NCBI GenBank assembly: GCA_023381895.1
Contig: JAMCTA010000003.1
Coordinates: 9,191-73,190, forward strand
DNA: 64,000 nt
Source of the DNA: Chloroflexota bacterium
Lineage (GTDB): Bacteria > Chloroflexota > UBA4733
Direction of reading: 5' to 3'
In this document: piece by piece, positions 45,722 to 55,045 of the stretch
Numbering within the stretch: the stretch's first letter is position 1
How the letters are laid out: each line of letters starts with the position of its first letter
Translations under genes and position numbers: made by a program
The notes under the pieces: model-generated
Database searches by the model: none
Told to the model about the DNA's origin: nothing
The model's input: the letters and a program-made list of their open reading frames with translations, nothing else

Positions 45722-46215
45722 CCGAAGCAGCGCGCCGTATCCTCGGCATCGATCCAGGGTCGGCACGTATGGGCTTCGGTGTGGTGGAGTGTACCGGCAC
45801 GCAGCTTCGGGCCCTCAGCTACGGATGCGTGGAAACTCGCCCTACTTCGACAGCAGCAGAGCGCCTCGTCGAGTTGCATCAGGAGCTCGTAGCGATCATT
45901 CGCAGTGCCCATCCCACCGAGGTCGCTGTTGAAGAGCTCTTCTTTGCAAAGAACGCCCGCACAGTGATTTCCGTCGCCGAAGCGCGGGGTGTCGCCCTGA
46001 TGACGCTTGGTGAGCACCATCTGCCTGTATTCGAGTATACTCCCCTTCAAGTCAAAGTCGGAGTAGTGGGGTACGGCAAAGCCGAAAAGCGCCAAGTGCA
46101 ACACATGGTGACCATCCTGTTGCGCCTTGCAGAGCTCCCGCGACCTGACGATGCTGCGGACGCTCTGGCCATCGCGATCTGCCACTGCCACCAGCCTCTG
46201 GACACGTTGCGCTAG
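45718..46215 (+). CDS. ruvC: Holliday junction resolvase RuvC
   Basis: 165 residues. The RNase-H-like active site shows Asp in LGIDPGSARMGFGV, Glu in AVEELFFAKN, and two Asp in RPDDAADALA. It cuts four-way junctions symmetrically after branch migration by RuvAB. GTG 45718 overlaps yebC by 4 bp. ruvA follows 22 bp later; ruvB is not in the window. Confidence 0.96.
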   Translation: MTEAARRILGIDPGSARMGFGVVECTGTQLRALSYGCVETRPTSTAAERLVELHQELVAIIRSAHPTEVAVEELFFAKNARTVISVAEARGVALMTLGEHHLPVFEYTPLQVKVGVVGYGKAEKRQVQHMVTILLRLAELPRPDDAADALAIAICHCHQPLDTLR

Positions 46216-46237
46216 GGTCACAGAAAACAGCAGCGAC

Positions 46238-46825
46238 ATGATTGCAGGAGTGCGGGGAACCCTGGCCCGGATCGGCGGAGACCACGTCATCGTGCTCTGC
46301 GGCGGCTTTTATCTCCGCGTTTTCGTCCCTCTCAGCACTATGATGTCGCTTCCCGCTATAGGAGAGCCCCTTGAGCTACACACCCACCTCTATCTGCGCG
46401 AGGATGCGCTGGCACTCTTCGGCTTCCTCGCGGAGGAAGAGCTCTCACTCTTCAATCTTCTCCTCACGGTACAGAGCGTAGGGCCTCGACTCGCCCTCAG
46501 CCTGCTATCCGTATACAACCCGCTCGAGCTGAGAGCAACTCTAGGTCGCGGAGATGAAGCCAGCCTCCAGCGTGTCCCGGGTGTGGGCAAGCGAACTGCC
46601 GCAAGGCTCGTGCTCGAGCTGCGCGAGCGCGTGGGGCGGATCGATGCTGCTCCACCAACAGCAATGACGGGTAGTGAGGAACTTGTGAATGCGCTCATAG
46701 CATGGGGCTACCGGCGAGCCGACGCCGAACGGGCTCTCCAGGTTGCACAGGTGGCATCCATTGCCGACCAGGGGGCGCGCTTGGCAGCTGCCGCTGCGTA
46801 CCTGGTTCAGCAGAGCACGAGCTGA
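46238..46825 (+). CDS. ruvA: Holliday junction branch-migration protein RuvA
   Basis: 195 residues: the OB-fold N-terminal domain beginning MIAGVRGTLARIG, two helix-hairpin-helix motifs (VQSVGPRLALSLL and VPGVGKRTAARLVLEL), and the C-terminal RuvB-binding domain (SEELVNALIAWGYRRADAERAL). It binds the junction as a tetramer. ATG 46238 is correct because homologues start here; the frame before it overlaps ruvC. ruvB is missing from the immediate neighbourhood. Confidence 0.95.
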   Translation: MIAGVRGTLARIGGDHVIVLCGGFYLRVFVPLSTMMSLPAIGEPLELHTHLYLREDALALFGFLAEEELSLFNLLLTVQSVGPRLALSLLSVYNPLELRATLGRGDEASLQRVPGVGKRTAARLVLELRERVGRIDAAPPTAMTGSEELVNALIAWGYRRADAERALQVAQVASIADQGARLAAAAAYLVQQSTS

Positions 46826-46852
46826 AAGCGGTACATTCTGGGAGCGAGAGAA

Positions 46853-48640
46853 ATGGGGTCAAGCATGCTGCGACGCACCATGACTTGTGGGGAGCTCCGT
46901 CTCCAACACACTGGTCAGCAGACAGTTCTCAATGGATGGGTTCACCGGCGCCGGGATCATGGAGCCCTCATCTTCGTCGATCTACGTGATCGCTCCGGGA
47001 TCACGCAGGTCGTGTTCAATCCAGCCGGCGCCCGCTCGGCTCACGACATTGCCTCTCGCCTCCGCGCAGAGACTGTTCTCGCGGTCCGCGGTGAGGTCCG
47101 CGCTCGTCCCGAGGGCACGACCAACACTCAGCTCGCGACAGGTGAGGTCGAGTTGTTCGCTCTCGAGGCTGAGGTGCTCAATCCTGTTGAGTCCTTGCCA
47201 TTCAGTATCGCTGAGGGGCCAGAACCAGACGAGCCGGTGCGCCTCAAGCATCGCTACCTCGATCTCCGGCGGGCCCGGCTTCAGCGCAATATCGCGATCC
47301 GCCACAAGGTCATCAAGCGCATCCGTGACTTTCTCGATGCTCGCAGCTTCTATGAGATCGAGACACCGATACTCATCAAGAGCACGCCTGAAGGAGCGCG
47401 CGACTTCCTCGTACCTAGCCGGCTCAATGCCGGGCAGTTTTACGCGTTGCCCCAGTCACCCCAGCAGCTCAAACAGCTGCTCATGGTCGCTGGCTTCGAG
47501 CGCTACTTCCAGATTGCGCGCTGCTTTCGCGATGAAGATACCCGGGCCGATCGTCAGCCCGAGTTCACCCAGCTCGACCTCGAGATGTCTTTCGTCGAGC
47601 AGCACGACGTCATGCAGCTCATCGAGGAGCTACTCATCGAGCTTGCGCGCGATTTCACCGAGCTGCGCATTCGCCAAGTACCTTTCCCTGTCCTTACGTA
47701 TGAGGAAAGCCTCGCCCGATTCGGCAACGACCACCCCGATCTACGCTTCGACATGGAGCTCGTCGATCTGTCTCAAATCGTTACGACCTCGGCGTTCAGC
47801 GTGTTCCGACAGGCCATCGAGTGCGGCGGTCAGGTGAAGGCTATCGTTGTCCCTGGTTGCGCCAGTTGGTCGCGGCGAGAGATCGACGACATCACGCAGC
47901 GCGCCCGCTTGTACGGTGCGAAGGGGCTGGTGACCTTCGCCTTGCGCAGTGAAGGGGTGACAAGCCCGGTGTCCAAATTCTTGACGCCAGCAGAGATCTC
48001 AGGGATCGTCGCCACAACTCAAGCGCAGCCAGGGGACCTCATCATGGCGGTGGCCGGCGAGGCTACCACTGTTGCCAAAGTGCTCGCCCGGCTGCGTACT
48101 GAGCTCGGTGACCAGCTCGGTCTGGTCGACCACAACGAACTCGCTGGATGCTGGATCACCGGATTTCCGATGTTTGAATGGAACGAAGAGGAGCATCGGT
48201 ATCAAGCGATGCACAACCCGTTCTCTGCGCCACGCTCCGAGGATTACCCCATCCTCCTTTCAGACCCAGAACGAGCCATCGCGCAGCAATACGATGTCGT
48301 ATGGAACGGGTTCGAGATCGGCGGTGGCAGCATTCGTATCCATCAGAGGCGCTACCTGGAGCAGGTCTTCCGCTTCATCGGTCTGTCAGACAAGCAGATC
48401 GCTGAACAGTTTGGTCATATGCTTGAGGCGTTCGATACCGGCGCACCTCCCCACGGCGGCATCGCCCTGGGTCTGGACCGCCTCATTATGCTCATTGCAG
48501 GCGAGCCGAATATCCGGGAAGTCATTGCCTTCCCGAAAAACGCGAGCGCCCAAGACCTCCTCTTCGGCGCCCCTTCAGAGGTCGATCCAGCTCAGCTGAA
48601 AGAGCTGCGGCTCGGCATCCTCTCTCCAGCAAAGGGATGA
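46853..48640 (+). CDS. aspS: Aspartyl-tRNA synthetase, probably non-discriminating
   Basis: 595 residues of bacterial-type AspRS: OB-fold anticodon-binding domain, class II catalytic core with HRYLDLRR, SPQQLKQLL, RCFRDEDTRADRQPEF, a GAD insertion domain and the motif 3 GGIALGLDRL. In the anticodon domain a His is present in RRRDHGALIF where discriminating E. coli AspRS has Leu, and Gly in RPEGTTN where it has Lys. In Pseudomonas these two positions were linked to recognition of tRNA-Asn, so this enzyme may also make Asp-tRNA(Asn) for GatCAB. ATG 46853 or 46865. Confidence 0.95.
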   Translation: MGSSMLRRTMTCGELRLQHTGQQTVLNGWVHRRRDHGALIFVDLRDRSGITQVVFNPAGARSAHDIASRLRAETVLAVRGEVRARPEGTTNTQLATGEVELFALEAEVLNPVESLPFSIAEGPEPDEPVRLKHRYLDLRRARLQRNIAIRHKVIKRIRDFLDARSFYEIETPILIKSTPEGARDFLVPSRLNAGQFYALPQSPQQLKQLLMVAGFERYFQIARCFRDEDTRADRQPEFTQLDLEMSFVEQHDVMQLIEELLIELARDFTELRIRQVPFPVLTYEESLARFGNDHPDLRFDMELVDLSQIVTTSAFSVFRQAIECGGQVKAIVVPGCASWSRREIDDITQRARLYGAKGLVTFALRSEGVTSPVSKFLTPAEISGIVATTQAQPGDLIMAVAGEATTVAKVLARLRTELGDQLGLVDHNELAGCWITGFPMFEWNEEEHRYQAMHNPFSAPRSEDYPILLSDPERAIAQQYDVVWNGFEIGGGSIRIHQRRYLEQVFRFIGLSDKQIAEQFGHMLEAFDTGAPPHGGIALGLDRLIMLIAGEPNIREVIAFPKNASAQDLLFGAPSEVDPAQLKELRLGILSPAKG

Positions 48641-48644
48641 CTCA

Positions 48645-48678
48645 GTAATGGGAGGGCTGACTAATGCCCTCCCATTAC
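48645..48678. terminator. Bidirectional hairpin between aspS and the KGG gene
   Basis: GTAATGGGAGGGC and GCCCTCCCATTAC form a perfect 13-bp stem with an 8-base loop. It lies 5 bases after the aspS stop and 7 bases after the convergent KGG-protein stop, so it can end both transcripts. There is no T-run, common in GC-rich bacteria. Confidence 0.8.
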
Positions 48679-48684
48679 GATCCA

Positions 48685-48948
48685 TCACTCAGACCTGGCT
48701 CGGGGGTGCTCTCCTCCCTTCTTACCGATGCGCGCAAAAAACGCCGCGCCGTGGCGTTCGCGGGTAGATGCGCCACCCTTGCGGCCAATCTGGGCGAAGA
48801 ACTCGGGACCACGCTCTGACTTTACGGCTTCACCGCCCTTGCGGCCAATGTCAGAGTAGAACTGAGGACCGTACTTCTCTTTGACTGCCTGTCCACCGTG
48901 CCGTGCCTGGGGGGTTCCAGGCGTTGGACCACGTTTGTCTTCACTCAC
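48685..48948 (-). CDS. KGG-repeat stress-type small protein
   Basis: 87 residues, hydrophilic, with three repeats of the KGG type: YSDIGRKGGEAVKS, FAQIGRKGGASTRE, FARIGKKGGEHPRA. These short basic/glycine repeats (as in Con-10 and GsiB relatives) are linked to stress and desiccation. GTG 48948 with AAGGA upstream is preferred over TTG 48975. It is convergent with aspS. Confidence 0.82.
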   Translation of the reverse strand: MSEDKRGPTPGTPQARHGGQAVKEKYGPQFYSDIGRKGGEAVKSERGPEFFAQIGRKGGASTRERHGAAFFARIGKKGGEHPRARSE

Positions 48949-49148
48949 GGCTCGCTGTCCTTTCCACCTCTGCAAGAAGAGGTTGAGACTACCTTGAGCG
49001 ATTGCTCACGTACTCACACACTGCCGGGCTACTCAGATCCCGCGAAGGACAACGCTTCAGAAATGCTCTTGCAAATAGAAGCCTCGGTGTTACCATCCCG
49101 GCTTGGGGAGAGCCAGGTTCGCAGCTCGCTCCATGTGTAGAGGACGCA

Positions 49149-49531
49149 TTGGGCGCAAGGACGTTACGGGCGAGGGCTCCAATTCGGCTCGATTGCGCGG
49201 GTGGTTGGACGGATATTCCTCCGCTCCCCCAGTCACTGGTTGGTCGCGTGCTTGCTGGCGCCATCTCTCTTCGCCACTGTCATGCTCGAGGCCTTCCCAC
49301 GGGAAGACCTCTCTCGCATCAGAGGACTACGACGAGCACCTAGAGGCAACTGACGCGGGCGCCATTGGGGGGAAGGCCTTAGGGGCAGGCGGGGGTGGCT
49401 GCCTGATCTTCTGCTGCCATCACGGTAGCGAGGCCGAGGTCCGTGCCGCCCTCGTTCGAAGCCATACGGTACCCTTGCGATGGAACTTCTGGCATCGTGG
49501 CGTTGAAGTTTGGAGAAGCCCTTTACGATGA
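49149..49531 (+). pseudogene. GHMP kinase relic with internal deletion
   Basis: Two ends of a GHMP kinase remain in different frames. The N-terminal piece (near 49150-49240) reads LGARTLRARAPIRLDCAGGWTDIPP, the sugar-kinase start motif. The C-terminal piece (near 49350-49531) reads AGAIGGKALGAGGGGCLIF, then FWHRGVEVW, the GHMP glycine motif and end. About 200 residues, including the ATP loop, are missing. The stop overlaps the ATG of the next gene by 4 bp, so the intact gene was once coupled to it. It resembles heptose-7-phosphate or fucose kinases. Confidence 0.75.
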
Positions 49532-50373
49532 GTTGGAATATTTCGCTCTCGGTTTTCGCTGATGAGATCGCACGCGACTTCGCCGAACAGTTGAGCGTGC
49601 TTCGCTCCAAGGGGCTTTCTCAGCTGGACCTGCGCGGTGCCTGGGGGAAGAACGTCCTCGATTTCACTGACGAGGATGTTGCACAGATCAAGAAGCTTCT
49701 GCAGGAACACGGAGTCTCAGTGGCCTGCATCGGATCACCGATTGGCAAAACGAAGATCACAGATTCGTTCGACGATCAAATCCCTCGGTTTCGCCGCGCG
49801 ATCGAGATTGCTCGTACCGTTGGAACACCCAATATCCGGATCTTCTCCTTTTACCTTCCAGTTGGTGAGCCGCCTGAGCACTATCGCGATGAGGTGATGC
49901 GGCGGCTTCAGCTGTTGACAGACCTTGCTTCGCGGGAGGCTCCGGAGATCGTCTTGCTCCACGAGAACGAGCGCGAGATTTATGGTGAGAATGGAGAGCG
50001 TTGCGCAGACATCTTTCATTCGGTCAGCGCTGCCAACCTCAGGGCAGTCTTCGATCCCGCAAACTTTGTCGTGGTGAAGGTGCGTCCCTATTCAGAGGCG
50101 TGGCCCCTTCTCGAGCAATTCGTCGCTTATCTGCACATCAAAGACGCGCTCTGGGAAGAAGGCCGGATCGTGCCAGCCGGCGTGGGAGACGGAGAACTCC
50201 GCGAAGTCCTGACAGCACTGTATCGGCGTAGCTATGCCGGTGTCCTTGCGCTTGAGCCACATCTCCGGGTCGCCGCCCGGAGTCACGGGTGGACAGGACC
50301 TGAACAATTCTCTGTCGCGGTCAAAGCCCTGCGCAACCTGATTCAGGACGTAGAGGGGGGTATCCAGGCGTGA
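49528..50373 (+). CDS. Sugar phosphate isomerase/epimerase (xylose isomerase-like TIM barrel)
   Basis: 281 residues of the AP-endonuclease-2 superfamily: FADEIARDFAEQL at the start, IRIFSFYLP, LLHENEREIYG with a metal Glu, FDPANFVVV with a metal Asp, LHIKDALWEEG with a His, and a terminal Glu in LALEPHLRV. These bind a divalent metal and isomerise sugars or ketoacids. ATG 49528 is chosen over TTG 49510 because it overlaps the stop of the kinase relic. Its stop overlaps the aminotransferase start by 4 bp. Confidence 0.85.
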   Translation: MSWNISLSVFADEIARDFAEQLSVLRSKGLSQLDLRGAWGKNVLDFTDEDVAQIKKLLQEHGVSVACIGSPIGKTKITDSFDDQIPRFRRAIEIARTVGTPNIRIFSFYLPVGEPPEHYRDEVMRRLQLLTDLASREAPEIVLLHENEREIYGENGERCADIFHSVSAANLRAVFDPANFVVVKVRPYSEAWPLLEQFVAYLHIKDALWEEGRIVPAGVGDGELREVLTALYRRSYAGVLALEPHLRVAARSHGWTGPEQFSVAVKALRNLIQDVEGGIQA

Positions 50374-51560
50374 CTGTAGGGCAACCTCCACAGCTCGGCG
50401 AACGGTTGAATCCTCAGCGGCTCCTCCTAGGCCCAGGGCCTGCCAACGTCTTGCCCCAAGTACTCCAAGCAGCAAGTGCGCCGCTGCTTGGTCATCTCGA
50501 TCCCGTCTTCTTAGAGATCATGAACGACGTCCAGCAGGGGCTCCGTTACCTCTTCCAAACGGAGAACCCACTCACGCTGGCCGCTCCAGGAACGGGCAGC
50601 TCCGGTATGGAAGCTGCTTTGTCCAGCATCATCGAGCCTGGTGATGCCGTCGTGACCGGCATCTGTGGATACTTCGGCAATCGCCTTGCAGAGGTGGCGG
50701 AGCGGTGTGGCGCCCGTGTCACCCGCGTCGAAGGCGAATGGGGACGGCCACTAGATCCTGATGACCTACGGCAGGTGGTAGCCAGTGTCCGTCCCCGAGT
50801 GGTCGCATTCGTGCACGCGGAAACATCAACAGGTGTCGCACAAGATCCTCAACCTATCATTGCCGCTGCCCACGCCGTAGGTGCGCTTGTTGTGATGGAT
50901 ACGGTGACTTCCCTCGGTGGGATACCGGTGCTGATCGACGAGTGGAACGTCGACGTCGCCTATAGTGCCTCGCAGAAATGTGTCGGCTCCCTCTCTGGAC
51001 TCGCTCCAATCACCGTGACACCTACTACGGTCGCTCGCATCCTCTCGCGGCATAAACCCGTTCAGAGCTTTTACCTCGATGTCACTCTTCTCGGCCGCTA
51101 TTGGAGTGAAGAGCGGCTATACCATCACACGGCATCGTCACCTGCAATCTGCGCCCTCCGCGAGGCGTTGCGGGTGATCACCGAGGAAGGGCTGGCCACA
51201 CGCTGGGAGCGCCACCGGAGAGTCGCCCAAGGCTTTCGCGCTGGCCTGCGGGCGATGGGGCTTCAGCTCCTCGTTCCGGAAGATTGCTACCTTCCACAGT
51301 TGACAACGGTCATGATTCCTGAGGGAACTGACGACTCCGCCGTCCGCAAAGCGCTCTTGGCCGAATGGAACATCGAGATTGGTGGTGGACTCGGGCCGTT
51401 CAAGGGAAAGTTATGGAGAGTCGGTTTGATGGGCGCCGGCTGCACGCCTACTAACGCTCTGACCCTCCTGGATGCTCTCGGCCAGACCCTCCGCCAGTCC
51501 GGGGCAACGGTAGACGTTGCGGCGGGTCAAGACGCCGCTCTGGAAACCTGGCGGAGCTGA
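50370..51560 (+). CDS. Class V aminotransferase (alanine/serine-glyoxylate type)
   Basis: 396 residues of fold-type I. Landmarks: GPGPANVLP near 21-29, GTGSSGMEAALSS for the cofactor phosphate, HAETSTG, MDTVTSLGG, and the PLP Lys203 in SASQKCVG. The pattern matches alanine-glyoxylate or serine-glyoxylate aminotransferases. GTG 50370 overlaps the isomerase gene by 4 bp. With the isomerase and the lost kinase it may have formed a carbohydrate-amine pathway. Confidence 0.9.
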   Translation: MTVGQPPQLGERLNPQRLLLGPGPANVLPQVLQAASAPLLGHLDPVFLEIMNDVQQGLRYLFQTENPLTLAAPGTGSSGMEAALSSIIEPGDAVVTGICGYFGNRLAEVAERCGARVTRVEGEWGRPLDPDDLRQVVASVRPRVVAFVHAETSTGVAQDPQPIIAAAHAVGALVVMDTVTSLGGIPVLIDEWNVDVAYSASQKCVGSLSGLAPITVTPTTVARILSRHKPVQSFYLDVTLLGRYWSEERLYHHTASSPAICALREALRVITEEGLATRWERHRRVAQGFRAGLRAMGLQLLVPEDCYLPQLTTVMIPEGTDDSAVRKALLAEWNIEIGGGLGPFKGKLWRVGLMGAGCTPTNALTLLDALGQTLRQSGATVDVAAGQDAALETWRS

Positions 51561-51711
51561 CAGAAACAGGCTGGGACCGCTGCCGGTAACGCATCACTAG
51601 CGCAGCACAAGGTCAAGTCTGAGCAACGGCTCTCACCGCGCGCCCTCTGACGATCAAGCAGACACAACGCTCGATAGTCAGCCGTTGCCTGGAGGAGAGC
51701 TCGCCGCGCAC

Positions 51712-53118
51712 CTAATGAGCTGGGTCGACACGGGGTCGCTCGAGACGCCACGGCTCACTGGGGTTGAAGATCGGCTGCTCCAGGATACGCTTTGCCGATC
51801 GCTCCGGTGCTTCAAACCGGGTAAAGTGTGCCTCGATCGCAGCATCAAGAGCAACAAAAGTACCTTCATAGCCCGGGGAAAGCACGAGGTTGTGTCGCTC
51901 ACTCGGATCGCTGAGGAGATCATAGAGCTCGTCCGGATAGCGCCCAGAGTGCGGCGGATAGTGCCGCACTAGTTTGTAGCGCTCACTGCGCACCATGCGT
52001 GCGTTGCCGTACTCTCCGAATTGCACCCGCCGCCAGTCTGTTGGATGACCCAGCAGGATTGGAAGGAAACTCCGCCCCGGGTAGCGACGTGCCTCCCGTT
52101 CTCGGAGAGGAATCTCGACACCAGCAGCATCAAGAATAGTCTGAAAGAGATCCAGATGGTCCACCATGGCATCCATCCGCACTCCCTTGGCAAGACATGC
52201 CGGCCAGTGCAGTAGCAGCGGAATACGTATCGACTCTTCGTAGAAGTTCTGTGGAACTGTCGCATTCCCCTTCGTGTAGAGACCATGCTGGCCATTCATA
52301 TGACCGTGATCTGCGACGTACACAAGTAGAGTGTTCTCAAGCTCTCCTTGGGCTTCGAGCTCATCGATCAGTCGACCGATTTGCTCATCGATGAAGCTGA
52401 CGGCCGCATAATACTGCGCCAGATCTCTGCGCCGCTGTTCGGGATCAGCGGGCGGAACAAACCGGGCCCAGGCACGGGATGTGTCGGGAGGCTCAATCGG
52501 CAAGGGTTGAAGATCGGCGCTCAAGTAGTGATCCACAAGGCGCTGTGGATGGTCCCGAAATGGCGCGTGAGTATCGACGTAGCCGACAAAGAGAAAGAAC
52601 GGCGATGAGCGCTCGCGTGAGCGGAGAAAGCCAAGTGCCTTGTCCGTGATGAACGGCGTTTGAAAGCTGTCAAGAGTGACTGGCGTTTCATTCTCCACAA
52701 ACGTGATAGGGCCGCAATGAGGGCGCTGGTTGGACTCGTAGCTCAGCCAATAGTCAAAACCGCGAGCCTTCACATGACTCCGGCCACAGTGCCACTTGCC
52801 AGTGAGCGCGGTCGTGTAGCCCGACTCCTTCAAAAGCTCCGCCAGTGTCACCTCTCCACGCATGAGGTCAACATCACGCAGGTTCACCTCAAGCAGGTAG
52901 TCATGGATACCGTGCTGAGAGGGTAAGCGCCCGGTGAAGAAGGAGGCGCGCGCCGGTGAGCACACGGGGGTAGGCGTGAACGCCTGCGTCGCACATACTC
53001 CTCGTCGGGCCAAGTAGTCAAGCGTGGGAGAACGGACATCGCGATTTCCGTAGGGAGTAGAGGCCCACTGCCCGTGGTCATCGGTCATCACCACCACGAT
53101 GTTTGGCCTGGATGCCAT
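51712..53118 (-). CDS. Type I sulfatase (formylglycine enzyme)
   Basis: 468 residues of the alkaline-phosphatase-like sulfatase family: metal Asp pair in MTDDHGQW (13-14), the formylglycine site CSPAR with Cys53, TGKWHCGR, and a second metal site in VADHGHMNGQHGLYTKG. There is no signal peptide, so it is probably cytoplasmic. It needs a formylglycine-generating enzyme elsewhere. Substrate is unknown; aryl or carbohydrate sulfates, or phosphonate esters, are possible. Confidence 0.92.
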   Translation of the reverse strand: MASRPNIVVVMTDDHGQWASTPYGNRDVRSPTLDYLARRGVCATQAFTPTPVCSPARASFFTGRLPSQHGIHDYLLEVNLRDVDLMRGEVTLAELLKESGYTTALTGKWHCGRSHVKARGFDYWLSYESNQRPHCGPITFVENETPVTLDSFQTPFITDKALGFLRSRERSSPFFLFVGYVDTHAPFRDHPQRLVDHYLSADLQPLPIEPPDTSRAWARFVPPADPEQRRRDLAQYYAAVSFIDEQIGRLIDELEAQGELENTLLVYVADHGHMNGQHGLYTKGNATVPQNFYEESIRIPLLLHWPACLAKGVRMDAMVDHLDLFQTILDAAGVEIPLREREARRYPGRSFLPILLGHPTDWRRVQFGEYGNARMVRSERYKLVRHYPPHSGRYPDELYDLLSDPSERHNLVLSPGYEGTFVALDAAIEAHFTRFEAPERSAKRILEQPIFNPSEPWRLERPRVDPAH

Positions 53119-53294
53119 GTCACCTCGCCCTCTCCAGAGCAGTAGATGCTCTCGCCGATCATTAACTCCCGCACTCGCACGAGGATGACGTTGTCACTCT
53201 TCCAGCAACCTGTCAAGCATCGGAGTGCCCATCTGCGCGCTGGGTTCCCGTCGTACACTTGACTGGACACGGCACAGCAGGGGAGTGAGAGTCT

Positions 53295-53975
53295 ATGCGC
53301 GACCTGAGTCGCTATCGTCCACCCCATGACCATCCTGCACCGACCGCCGCCCTCTTTGTCCTCGCTGCGATTCTTGTCGTTGCCGGTGTCGCAGGTGGCA
53401 TCGCCGCCGTCGGTTCCTCCGCTCCGCCCGTGCTCACTGGAGCGCTCGTACCTGGACAGCCTCTTGCACCCGACTTTACCCTCAAGGACACTCGCGGTGG
53501 CACAGTGCGTCTATCGCAGCTTCGTGGCCAGGTGGTAGTGCTGACCTTCGTGTGGACCCACTGTCCCGACGCCTGCCGCAGCACCGTGCAGCACCTCGCA
53601 GATGCCGATTTCCGTCTCAGTTCCACTGAAGGCACGGTGACGTGGCTCGGGGTCACGGTTGATCCGGGCGGTGACGGTGCTGCGCCCGACCTTCGAGGAT
53701 CTGTCTTCACTGCCTTCACACTGCCAAACTGGCACTACCTCATCGGTAGCCAGCAACAACTTCAGAGTATCTGGTCGCACTACTATGTGGGAACCGAAGC
53801 TGCCCGTGGACTTGCTGAGGTAGGAGCGCTCAGCCATCCTCCAACTTGGCTCTCACCGAGCGCGACAGAGACCTATCTCATCGATCCTCAAGGCCGTGAG
53901 CGGGTCGTCTTAGGCAGCGACGTGACCGCCGCCGCACTCATTCGCGACATTCGTATCATCGCGAGACCAGGATGA
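53295..53975 (+). CDS. Sco1/SenC-like membrane-anchored thioredoxin-fold protein
   Basis: 226 residues. An N-terminal helix (about 17-40) anchors it in the membrane; the rest is a thioredoxin-like domain with C90-PDA-C94 (the CxxxC copper or thiol motif) and LTFVWTHC before it. The His that normally sits six residues before the conserved LID is a Ser here (SATETYLID), so copper binding as in Sco may be altered. Its stop overlaps the moaA ATG by 4 bp. Confidence 0.85.
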   Translation: MRDLSRYRPPHDHPAPTAALFVLAAILVVAGVAGGIAAVGSSAPPVLTGALVPGQPLAPDFTLKDTRGGTVRLSQLRGQVVVLTFVWTHCPDACRSTVQHLADADFRLSSTEGTVTWLGVTVDPGGDGAAPDLRGSVFTAFTLPNWHYLIGSQQQLQSIWSHYYVGTEAARGLAEVGALSHPPTWLSPSATETYLIDPQGRERVVLGSDVTAAALIRDIRIIARPG

Positions 53976-55039
53976 CAATGAGTATGAACACCACAACGAG
54001 CATCGCCGGTACTGCATCTACCCTCACGAGCGCCGTGACTGACTCTCTCGGACGGCCGCTCCAGGATCTCAGAATCTCCTTGACCGATCGGTGCAACTTC
54101 CGCTGCGTGTACTGCATGCCGCGCGCCGTATTTGGTGCGCGCTTCCACTTCTTGCCGCGCGACTCACTCTTGACCTTCGAAGAGATCACACGGATCAGCA
54201 AGGTCTTTGCTCGGCTGGGAGTGCAGAAGATCCGCCTTACAGGTGGAGAGCCCCTGCTTCGACGCGACGTTCCCCGGCTCGTCCAGATGCTGCGTACGGT
54301 CGACGGCGTCCACGACCTCACCCTCACGACGAATGGGGCTCTCTTGACGCCGGCGCTGGCGCAAGAGCTCCGGGAAGCCGGTCTCAACCGCATCACCATC
54401 AGCCTCGACGCTTTGGACGACGCGACGTTTCAACGTATGAACGATGTGGGTGTCCCGGCGAGCCGAATACTCGCTGCGATCGAGGACGCAGCGGCGGCAG
54501 GACTCGCACCCATCAAGATCGACATGGTCGTGCGGCGCGGGTTCAATGAGCACGCAGTGCTTCCGATGGCTGACCATTTCCGCGGCACTGGGCACATCCT
54601 CCGCTTCATCGAGTTCATGGATGCCGGCAATACCAATGGATGGCGCCGCGAGGAAGTGGTCAGCGCCCAGGAAATCCTCGAGCAGATCCACAACAGATGG
54701 CCACTCCGCCCACTCCAGCCCAACTACGTTGGGGAAGTAGCGACCCGCTGGGAATACGTCGATGATGGCGGGGAAATCGGCATCATTGCATCGGTCACCC
54801 AGCCATTTTGCGGCAACTGTACACGCGCCCGCCTGTCTGCAGAAGGAAAGCTCTATACCTGTCTCTTTGCCCACTCTGGCTTTGATCTGCGCGAGTCACT
54901 TCGATCTGGAGCAACTGACGACCAGCTTGTTGATCTTGTGCAGTCGCGCTGGCACATTCGTCACGACCGCTACTCCGAGCTCCGCGCAGTGCGCGTGCAG
55001 AAGCGGGCGAAAGTAGAGATGTCTCACATCGGGGGCTAG
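53972..55039 (+). CDS. moaA: GTP 3',8-cyclase MoaA
   Basis: 355 residues. The radical-SAM cluster C41-x3-C45-x2-C48 (CNFRCVYC), the SAM-binding GGEPLLRRD, the C-terminal second cluster CGNCTRAR with a later Cys in LYTCLF, and a GG terminus are all present. It makes cyclic pyranopterin precursor for molybdenum cofactor. The first about 22 residues are an extra tail. No other moa gene is adjacent; it is coupled to a Sco-like gene instead. Confidence 0.95.
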   Translation: MTMSMNTTTSIAGTASTLTSAVTDSLGRPLQDLRISLTDRCNFRCVYCMPRAVFGARFHFLPRDSLLTFEEITRISKVFARLGVQKIRLTGGEPLLRRDVPRLVQMLRTVDGVHDLTLTTNGALLTPALAQELREAGLNRITISLDALDDATFQRMNDVGVPASRILAAIEDAAAAGLAPIKIDMVVRRGFNEHAVLPMADHFRGTGHILRFIEFMDAGNTNGWRREEVVSAQEILEQIHNRWPLRPLQPNYVGEVATRWEYVDDGGEIGIIASVTQPFCGNCTRARLSAEGKLYTCLFAHSGFDLRESLRSGATDDQLVDLVQSRWHIRHDRYSELRAVRVQKRAKVEMSHIGG

Positions 55040-55045
55040 AGTACA

